DNA from: JADJLQ01 sp034439915
GTDB taxonomy: Bacteria; Bacteroidota; Bacteroidia; Chitinophagales; Saprospiraceae
DNA length: 15,561 nt
Assembly: GCA_034439915.1 (NCBI GenBank)
Contig: JAWXBI010000083.1
Coordinates: 1-15,561 of the forward strand
Reading direction: 5' to 3'
Each line of letters starts with the position of its first letter. Position 1 is the first letter of the stretch. This document shows, in pieces, positions 1 through 5,826 of the stretch. The notes below the pieces were generated by a model. It made no database searches, had not been told where the DNA came from, and saw nothing but the letters and a program-made list of their open reading frames with translations. The position numbers and the translations under genes are program-made.

Positions 1-128
1 AATGAGGAATTGAGAAATGAGGAATTGAGGGGTGAGGGGTGAAAAGGTGAGGGGTGAAAAGGTGAAGGGAGGAAAGGATGAGGTAAGGGTTGAGGATGAG
101 ATGATATAGAGGATTTGGAAAAAAAAGT
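1..128. repeat. Cytosine-free, purine-rich degenerate tandem repeat
   Basis: The first 128 bases contain no C on the plus strand. They are built from degenerate short units: GAGGAATTGAG occurs twice near 4-28, and GGGGTGAAAAGGTGA occurs twice near 36-65, followed by further G/A/T-rich variants to about 100. Three GGGG runs and a GGG run lie between 29 and 70. No gene is supported inside it. The composition ends abruptly where the MFS gene's upstream region begins. This looks like slippage-expanded intergenic DNA; the left end of the array may lie outside the window. Confidence 0.7.
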
Positions 129-198
129 CAAGCAAGTAAAAATTCCTATATTCGATACTGAAAAAACCTTAATTACTTCATTTCAAAAAAATCAATTT

Positions 199-1713
199 AT
201 GACATTAACGCAGACTGCGGAAAAACCAGATATGAATTTGTTTTGGGGCTGTTTTATAGCCCTGATCGCAACGGCATTTGGTTTTATTTTGAGAGCCCTG
301 TTGCTGGAAGATCTGGGCAATGAATTTAACCTGACGAACACCCAAAAAGGAGAAATCTCCGGAGTTGGCCTCTGGCCATTTGCGATCAGTATCGTTTTAT
401 TCAGCTTATTTATCGATCGGATCGGTTATCGTACTGCAATGCTTTTTGCCTTTTTTGCCCAGATTACCTCGGTTATCATTACCATATTTTTTGCCAAAGG
501 ATACTGGGGTTTATGGATCGGCACTTTTATACTGGCTTTGGGTAACGGGGCTATTGAAGCATTTATCAATCCGGTAGTCGCCACGATGTTTTCAAAAGAC
601 AAAACCAAATGGTTTAATACCCTTCATGCCGGTTGGCCCGGTGGTATGGTTATTGGAGGGATAATGGCCTTGTTGCTGGGGCCCACGGTATCCTGGAGGA
701 TAAAAATAGGTCTTATCCTGATCCCTACTTTGGTATATGGGATTATGTTGTGGAACAAAAAATTCCCGGTCAGTGAACGTGTCAAAGCAGGAGTCACCTA
801 TAATGAGATGTTGCGCGAAGTAGGAATGGGAGGAGCCTTCATTATTTTGTGGTTGATCATTTTCCAGTTGGGCGCGGTGTTTGGAATGGGAAGTGTGACC
901 AACTGGATACTCACGATTGTAGGTACCCTGGCTTATGGTTATTTCACCGGCTGGAGTCTTGGTCGGCCCTTGTATATATTTTTGTTACTGATCATGATCC
1001 CACTGGCCACCACAGAATTAGGTACCGACGGTTGGGTGACTGATTTGATGGGGCCAGAAATGCAAAATATAGGGGTTCAGGCCGGTTGGATCCTGGTCTA
1101 TACCTCAGCGATCATGGCGGTACTCCGATTTTTTGCCGGACCGATTATTCACCGCCTGCAACCACTTGGACTGCTTGCGGTGAGTTCCGTACTGGCTGCA
1201 TTAGGTTTGTTTTTACTGTCAAGAGGCGCGGGTATTGGTATCCTGATTGCGGCTACAGTATATGGCGTAGGTAAATCATTTTTCTGGCCGACTATGCTGG
1301 GAATAGGTGCAGAACAATTTCCCAAAGGTGGAGCTCTTGCGCTCAATATTATTGGCGGCGTGGGTATGCTCGGCGTAGGTATATTGGGTACCGTGTTTCT
1401 CGGTAATGTTCAGGATAAATCCATAGTAAATACCCTTCAGGATATGGACACTAAAAACAATACTACTCTGAACAGCAATTATGCCACGGTTGAAAAAACG
1501 TCCATATTCGGAAAATACATGGCCCTGGATGGTGAAAAAGTCGCGGCCGCTCCGGAAATAGACAAAACAGCACTCACCCACGCGACGGGAGATGCCAAAA
1601 AAAGCGCCCTACGCACTGTAGCTATTTTACCGGTATTGATGTTGTTATGTTATCTCGGCCTGATTTTGTATTTTAAGAGCAAGGGGGGATATAAAGAGGT
1701 GCACCTCAGTTAA
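199..1713 (+). CDS. MFS (major facilitator superfamily) transporter
   Basis: Encodes a polytopic inner-membrane transporter of about 504 residues with roughly 12 hydrophobic segments. The motif DRIGYR follows the second membrane segment and matches the MFS loop 2-3 signature. HAGWPGGMVIGG and NPVVATMFSKDKTKW are typical of a Bacteroidota/Planctomycetota MFS subgroup. A hydrophilic stretch of about 65 residues (near residues 405-470) is inserted before the last membrane segment. The substrate cannot be read from sequence. The frame is open back to a TTG at 115, but that start lies in cytosine-free repeat DNA and would add a lysine-rich tail. I prefer ATG 199 (MTLTQTAEKPDMNLFW), and a further ATG at 232 is possible. 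There is no Shine-Dalgarno site. It is followed directly by a strong terminator. Family call is firm; the start is uncertain. Confidence 0.9.
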   Translation: MTLTQTAEKPDMNLFWGCFIALIATAFGFILRALLLEDLGNEFNLTNTQKGEISGVGLWPFAISIVLFSLFIDRIGYRTAMLFAFFAQITSVIITIFFAKGYWGLWIGTFILALGNGAIEAFINPVVATMFSKDKTKWFNTLHAGWPGGMVIGGIMALLLGPTVSWRIKIGLILIPTLVYGIMLWNKKFPVSERVKAGVTYNEMLREVGMGGAFIILWLIIFQLGAVFGMGSVTNWILTIVGTLAYGYFTGWSLGRPLYIFLLLIMIPLATTELGTDGWVTDLMGPEMQNIGVQAGWILVYTSAIMAVLRFFAGPIIHRLQPLGLLAVSSVLAALGLFLLSRGAGIGILIAATVYGVGKSFFWPTMLGIGAEQFPKGGALALNIIGGVGMLGVGILGTVFLGNVQDKSIVNTLQDMDTKNNTTLNSNYATVEKTSIFGKYMALDGEKVAAAPEIDKTALTHATGDAKKSALRTVAILPVLMLLCYLGLILYFKSKGGYKEVHLS

Positions 1714-1740
1714 ATATATAAACCGAATTCAAATTTTTAT

Positions 1741-1786
1741 AACCTTGAAGCATAGACCAGGTGTTGAGCTTCAAGGTTTTTTATTT
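1741..1786 (+). terminator. Intrinsic terminator after the MFS gene
   Basis: A perfect 11-bp inverted repeat (AACCTTGAAGC at 1741-1751 and GCTTCAAGGTT at 1768-1778) encloses a 16-base loop and runs into a T-rich tract (TTTTATTT). It begins 27 bases after the MFS stop codon and ends only about 11 bases before the next gene's ATG on the same strand. It therefore either separates the two genes or acts as a partial read-through control. Confidence 0.85.
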
Positions 1787-1797
1787 AATATCGCGAC

Positions 1798-2976
1798 ATG
1801 ATTGATGCACACAGACAATGGTACAATGCAGCCTTTACCGATGAAAAATATGCAGCCTACGAACAAGCCATAGAAAAAGAGATTGGAGAAGCCCCTTTGT
1901 TCAGACTGGCGGAAACGCCTGTATTTATCCCGGCAGCATTTAAAACACAAATATTACAGGCCTGTGATGACCTTATCGATGTCATCACCCGGCCCGATTA
2001 TATACAATTTTCAGAGCGCTCGATCCCCACGCACCTTCATTTTGAAGGAGACCCGGGATATTGTCCGCTGATGGTTTTTGATTTTGGGATCTGCCAGGAT
2101 GACCAGGGCAACCTGGTACCCCAATTAATTGAAATGCAGGGGTTTCCTTCTTTGTATTGTTTTCAGATTGCACAGACCGAAATGTGCCGACAAACCTTTG
2201 ACATACCGGCTCATCTGGACAATTATATCGGTGTGAACCGCAGCGAATACATCGACCTGCTTAAAAAAGTAATCATCGGAGATGCCGATCCTGGTGAAAC
2301 CATATTGTTGGACTATAAACCGGAAGAGCAAAAAACAAAAGTGGATTTTGCCGCTACCAAAAAATACCTGGGTATCGACGCTGTTTGTGTCACCGACTTA
2401 AAATTAAACGGCAAAGAACTGTATTATATCAAAGAAGGTAAAACACAAAAAATATCACGGATCTACAACCGCTTGATTTTTGATGAATTTTTTTCCATGA
2501 AGATCCCCAGTGTGGACCTGAGGCAGGCACTGGATGTATGTTGGATACCTCACCCCAACTGGTTTTGCCGCATCTCCAAGTATACATTGCCATTTATTAA
2601 AAGTGATTTTGCGCCGGAAACCACTTTTGTATCAGAACTCAAAACCATACCCGATGATCTGGAACATTATGTATTAAAACCCATTTATTCTTATGCCGGT
2701 ATGGGTGTAGTGATCGATGTCAAGCGGGAGGACATTGAAAAAATAAAAGATCCTCAAAACTGGATCCTTCAGAAAAAAGTCCATTACCATCCCGCTATCC
2801 TTACCCCGGATATACCGGCCAAATGTGAGATCCGGATGATGGCGGTCTGGGAATCACCACAGAGCAGGCCGCGCATCGTGCACAACCTGGCCCGGCTTAG
2901 CAAGGGGAAAATGATAGGCGTACGATACAATGCAGATTTTAGTTGGGTAGGTTCATCCATGTGTTTTTTTGAGTAG
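1798..2976 (+). CDS. ATP-grasp family protein (circularly permuted / glutathionylspermidine-synthase-like)
   Basis: A 392-residue cytoplasmic protein with no signal peptide. The C-terminal half carries ATP-grasp-like elements: YVLKPIYSYAGMGVV at 291-305 resembles the nucleotide-binding lysine and glycine-rich loop; NWILQKKV at 321-328 resembles the adenine hinge strand; CEIRMM at 343-348 and RLSKGKMIGVRYNAD at 366-380 resemble the metal and phosphate site. The N-terminal half has IEMQGFPSLY (111-120), typical of the pre-ATP-grasp part of uncharacterised Bacteroidota homologues. Such proteins usually join a carboxylate to an amine or thiol at the cost of ATP; the substrates are unknown. ATG 1798 fits the expected N-terminus (MIDAHRQWYNAAF). 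A terminator hairpin lies just upstream, leaving almost no room for a separate promoter. Function beyond the fold is inference. Confidence 0.75.
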   Translation: MIDAHRQWYNAAFTDEKYAAYEQAIEKEIGEAPLFRLAETPVFIPAAFKTQILQACDDLIDVITRPDYIQFSERSIPTHLHFEGDPGYCPLMVFDFGICQDDQGNLVPQLIEMQGFPSLYCFQIAQTEMCRQTFDIPAHLDNYIGVNRSEYIDLLKKVIIGDADPGETILLDYKPEEQKTKVDFAATKKYLGIDAVCVTDLKLNGKELYYIKEGKTQKISRIYNRLIFDEFFSMKIPSVDLRQALDVCWIPHPNWFCRISKYTLPFIKSDFAPETTFVSELKTIPDDLEHYVLKPIYSYAGMGVVIDVKREDIEKIKDPQNWILQKKVHYHPAILTPDIPAKCEIRMMAVWESPQSRPRIVHNLARLSKGKMIGVRYNADFSWVGSSMCFFE

Positions 2977-3246
2977 AAGACACAAAAGAATTATTGCCGC
3001 GGAGACACAGAAAGGCACAGAATTATCAGGCGGAACCGCCAGGAAAATTTGTTGTGCTTTGCCCAGGCTAGCGCAAAGTGACAACCACCACTTCCACACA
3101 AGGCTAATGAGATGACCTCCACTGCGAGCGCTGCCGGGTGTGGCGAGCGGGTAGCAAGGTGGCTTTCACTTAGCATAACTCTGAGGGACGCCAGGTGGAA
3201 ATCACCTAAGCGTTAGCAAAATGGATTATATTTTTACCTTCAAAAA
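2977..3246. other. GC-rich intergenic stretch with short inverted repeats
   Basis: No gene is supported here. The left part (about 2985-3020) contains CGGAGACACAGAAAGGCACA, which resembles dispersed 'GGAGACACAGAG' intergenic repeats I associate with many bacterial genomes; this is recollection. It is followed by small inverted repeats such as GGCGGAACCGCC near 3029-3040 and CTTTGC...GCAAAG near 3056-3078. 3120-3165 is markedly GC-rich against an AT-rich surround. It sits between the ATP-grasp gene and the damaged lactonase copy. A 61-codon minus-strand frame across it shows no recognisable protein. Confidence 0.4.
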
Positions 3247-3508
3247 ATGAAACTTCATTATCTGCCTATTGTTTTTATTGGTCTGTATTTCCCGCACCGG
3301 TTACAGCCAGCAACCCGATCACGCCATTGCCGGACTCTATCCGGAACCTAAAACTTATAAAACCCGGAGCCCAACTTATCCGGCTTTCGGAAAAGTTTAC
3401 CTTTACGGAAGGCCCCGGCCGTAGATAAAAAGGGGAATATTTTTTTCACGGATCAACCCAATGACAAGATCTGGAAATATGATCTTAGTGGCCAGTTGAG
3501 CGTCTTTT
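3247..3508 (+). pseudogene. Degenerate 5' quarter of SMP-30/gluconolactonase-like gene (copy 1)
   Basis: Read against the intact paralogue at 13708-14661, this stretch encodes the same N-terminal protein but only by changing frame four times. ATG 3247 is followed by a signal-peptide-like segment in a second frame (IICLLFLLVCISRTGYSQQ from about 3260). LPDSIRNLKLIKPGAQLIRL and FTFTEGP (about 3327-3416) are in a third frame. AVDKKGNIFFTDQPNDKIW (3418-3474) is back in the first frame. The remainder from 3509 is in the second frame. Indels fall near 3250, 3314-3317, 3415-3418 (a CCCCGG run) and 3505-3508 (a TTTT run). The metal-site glutamate in FTEGP lies in this broken part. Either a genuine pseudogene or accumulated sequencing indels. 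Confidence 0.8.
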
Positions 3509-4174
3509 ATGGATACCACTGGACGGTCCAACGGATTGTACGTGGATAAAAATGGAAATATCCTGGCCTGTGCCGATGAAAAAAATGAACTCTGGTCTTT
3601 TAGCCCCGAAAAAAGAGTAACTGTGTTGCTGAAAAACCACGAAGGCCATTCATTCAACGGGCCCAATGACTTGTGGGTAGATCGCCAGGGAGGGATATAT
3701 TTTACGGACCCGTATTATCAAAGGGACTATTGGGAAAGGAAAAAGCCGGATCTTGAAAAACAAAATGTTTATTATCTACCCAAAAACGGGAAAGGCGCCA
3801 TAATCGTTGATGACGATCTGATGCAGCCCAATGGAATCGTGGGCAGTCCAAATAGCAAAAAATTGTTTGTAGCGGATATCCGGGCCAACAAAACATATGT
3901 ATACCAAATCAAAAAAGACGGCAGCTTGTCAAACCGTACATTATTTGCAGCGCAGGGTTCCGATGGAATGACCCTCGACAAAAAAGGTAATTTATATCTT
4001 ACCGGAAGAGGTGTATCCATCTACAATCCGGAAGGTGAAAAAATCGGGACTATTCCTTTGCCATCCAGGTGGACTGCTAATCTTTGTTTTGGGGGCAAAA
4101 AACGAAGCACTTTGTTCATGACTGCTTCAGAGTATGTATATACCCTGGAAATGGAAGTAAAAGGAGTGGAATAA
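3509..4174 (+). CDS. SMP-30/gluconolactonase-like protein, copy 1, surviving C-terminal three quarters
   Basis: A 221-codon open frame matches the intact paralogue (13708-14661) from its residue 89 to the end; roughly four in five residues are identical by eye. It keeps the beta-propeller metal-site motifs NGPNDLW, QPNGIVG and GSDGMTLDKKGNLYLTG, and the same C-terminus (EVKGVE). It lacks the signal peptide and the N-terminal FTEGP glutamate ligand, which lie out of frame upstream, so an active lactonase is unlikely from this frame alone. SMP-30-family enzymes hydrolyse sugar lactones at a divalent-metal site. The ATG at 3509 is simply the homologue's internal methionine and not a natural start. 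It lacks the 10-residue insertion (KTRPKGSSWQ) present in the other copy. Confidence 0.75.
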   Translation: MDTTGRSNGLYVDKNGNILACADEKNELWSFSPEKRVTVLLKNHEGHSFNGPNDLWVDRQGGIYFTDPYYQRDYWERKKPDLEKQNVYYLPKNGKGAIIVDDDLMQPNGIVGSPNSKKLFVADIRANKTYVYQIKKDGSLSNRTLFAAQGSDGMTLDKKGNLYLTGRGVSIYNPEGEKIGTIPLPSRWTANLCFGGKKRSTLFMTASEYVYTLEMEVKGVE

Positions 4175-4279
4175 TCTGCCCGATTGTTTCTGCACTTAAT
4201 AATGAGAAGGAGCCTGTTTGGAAGAACAAGATGATAACTTTATCCTTTGGTTTAATTTAATTTATTTCAAACCCAGTCC

Positions 4280-4726
4280 ATGTATCTACCCGATTTAATC
4301 ACCTCGGTACCCGATCTTCAGACCGCCAGAATCCTGGCAGCCGCAGGGGTTGACTATATCGCCTTTCATCAAAACATTGAAAACCTGGAAGAAATTAAAC
4401 CCTGGCTGCAGGGTCCACAAATTGGGGTCGAAATCACGAATCCGGACCTCAGTCTGCCGGGCGTAGATTTTTTGATTATGCCGTTAGAATGGTTTGATCA
4501 GTTTTCATTTTCAGGCCGGCCCATATTGTGGAAAGCCGAAGGCGACACGGTACAGACATCGGAAAATCTCCTGTTTACCAGGGGTAGCATAATGAATGAA
4601 ACAGAGCCTACTACAGGAATGCAATTTTACCACTACGCTGATTACATCAGTTCAAAATCAGTTACTGCAAAAGCCTGGCTGGATTATAAAGAGGATTTAT
4701 CCTTGTTTGAAGAATTGTTTTTATGA
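4280..4726 (+). CDS. Hypothetical protein with weak TIM-barrel-like N-terminus
   Basis: A 148-residue cytoplasmic frame with no signal peptide or membrane segment. The start, DLITSVPDLQTARILAAAG followed by VDYIAF, resembles the first beta-alpha unit of phosphoribosylanthranilate-isomerase-like barrels, but the protein is far shorter than a barrel (about 200 residues) and I do not recognise the family. Codon use and amino-acid composition look like real coding sequence. It lies 105 bases after the damaged lactonase copy, on the same strand, with no clear ribosome site. It is convergent with the broken DUF4180 gene that ends 57 bases downstream. Given the frameshifts on both sides it could itself be truncated. 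No function assigned. Confidence 0.6.
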   Translation: MYLPDLITSVPDLQTARILAAAGVDYIAFHQNIENLEEIKPWLQGPQIGVEITNPDLSLPGVDFLIMPLEWFDQFSFSGRPILWKAEGDTVQTSENLLFTRGSIMNETEPTTGMQFYHYADYISSKSVTAKAWLDYKEDLSLFEELFL

Positions 4727-4783
4727 TCAATATAATAAATTACCAAGGATCGGTATAACACCAGCCACCGCGATCCCGATTAT

Positions 4784-5165
4784 TCATTTACCGGAAAAAA
4801 AATTTAAGGCTGCTGTCGTGGAGTCTGCAAAGATGGTATGCCCGGCCTTATTACTTTCATAAATAAAGTCATGAAGGCTTTTAGAATTATAAGCTTCAAA
4901 GTTTCCAACAATAGCCAATCCCATCCGGTAACTGGAAAATTTCTGAAGAACCTCACCAGCCATACCGTTTTTTAAATCAAAAAACTCCCGGTGTAATGGT
5001 TTTGGCATGAACAATCATTTTGTCAAAGCCCTGATAATATAAATTGCCCAATAGATCTATTCCGTCTTCAGCGGTTTTAATAATAAGACCGTCCGAAATC
5101 AACCCGGCTATGTTTAAATCATTAATTTGGTGCAATGGAGGAATTGGGAATTCGATTGGCACCAT
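4784..5165 (-). pseudogene. DUF4180 family protein, interrupted by a one-base frameshift
   Basis: Two minus-strand frames together make a complete DUF4180-like protein of about 126 residues. The upstream frame (start ATG at 5165-5163) gives LHQINDLNIAGLISDGLIIK, DLLGNLYYQGFDKMIVHAK and TITP. It then runs into a stop after a GGG run on the coding strand (4986-4988). Removing one base there continues directly into EFFDLKNGMAGEVLQKF, MGLAIVGNF and SLHDFIYESNKAG to the stop at 4784. These segments match my recollection of the family's conserved '(I/L)TP(D/E)FFDLKTGxAG' and 'LRDFIYESNK' blocks. The family's function is unknown. The single homopolymer indel could be decay or a sequencing error. Confidence 0.75.
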
Positions 5166-5265
5166 TCAGCCCCCCGGGAAAGGGTTTACCCAGGTGATCT
5201 CCGATCCATCTCCCGGATTGAGCGTACCGGAGCGCGGCACCCCAAAAATTCAAAACGACAAGTGA

Positions 5266-5531
5266 CCGATAAAACCACAATGCGCCGCCTTAAAGGAAGA
5301 AATTGAAGCTTCAATACGCCTTGAACCAGGTGTACTCACCTTGTATGCGGTAACTAAAAAAAACAAGCCTACTCATATTACCATTCTTGAAATTTATGCC
5401 GATTCCATTGCTTATAAATCGCATCTCGCAACCCCTCATTTCATCAAATACAAGACTGCTAACAGAGATATGGTCAAATCCCTTGATCTGGTTGAAATCG
5501 TCCCCTTGTGCCGTGGATGAAGATAAAATAA
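5266..5531 (+). pseudogene. Antibiotic biosynthesis monooxygenase (ABM / YgiN-like) remnant, frameshifted and lacking a start
   Basis: From 5287 the frame reads ALKEEIEASIRLEPGVLTLY, AVTKKNKPTHITILEIYADS and YKSHLATPHFIKYKTANRDM. This is the characteristic core of small dimeric ABM-domain heme-free monooxygenases (about 95-100 residues; quinol or polyketide oxidation in known members). No ATG/GTG/TTG start exists upstream in this frame before the TGA at 5263, so the first 15-20 residues are missing or shifted. Near the end, after EIVPL (5494-5508), the expected ending PxMKIK appears one frame over (CCG at 5511 to TAA at 5529-5531), implying one lost base around 5506-5510. Not an intact gene as written; family identity is well supported. 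Confidence 0.75.
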
Positions 5532-5826
5532 ACACGAAAAACCAGGATGGCAAAAGGGGTGTTGAATCATAAATCGAATATACTTTTTTAACGAATGCGG
5601 ATTGTACTCAATACTCAGAGTTGCATATGTATTGATCTCGGTTGCACGGATAAAAATTTTCCAGGAACTTTATGGGTGGATACATTGCATGGCATTACCA
5701 AAAGCAATGACCAAAATTAGATGGAAGGCGCTGCAAGTAGTTTGTATTTCAACTCTGGATTAAAAAAGGCGTGAAACACCTGAAATAGAAATGATACCTT
5801 TCCGGTATATAAAAGGAGAAAATTTT
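5532..5826. other. Intergenic stretch upstream of the TonB receptor, small unassigned frames only
   Basis: No recognisable gene. A 41-codon plus-strand frame at 5595-5720 (MRIVLNTQSCICIDLGCTDK...) and a following segment EGAASSLYFNSGLKKA (about 5724-5771) have protein-like composition but no family I can name, and may be further remnants of the damaged zone. The only ordered signal is the ribosome site just before the receptor gene. Confidence 0.4.
5814..5818 (+). promoter_or_regulatory. Shine-Dalgarno-like AGGAG deciding the TonB receptor start
   Basis: AGGAG lies 8 bases before ATG 5827. Such sites are rare among the genes of this window. It favours ATG 5827 over the in-frame ATG at 5791 as the receptor start. 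Confidence 0.45.

Noticed and set aside
115..198. TTG start extending the MFS protein by 28 residues
   Set aside because: The extension begins in cytosine-free repeat DNA, has no ribosome site, and does not resemble a transporter N-terminus. The ATG at 199 fits better.
5311..5553. 80-codon minus-strand frame opposite the ABM gene
   Set aside because: It is the antisense shadow of the well-supported ABM coding sequence.
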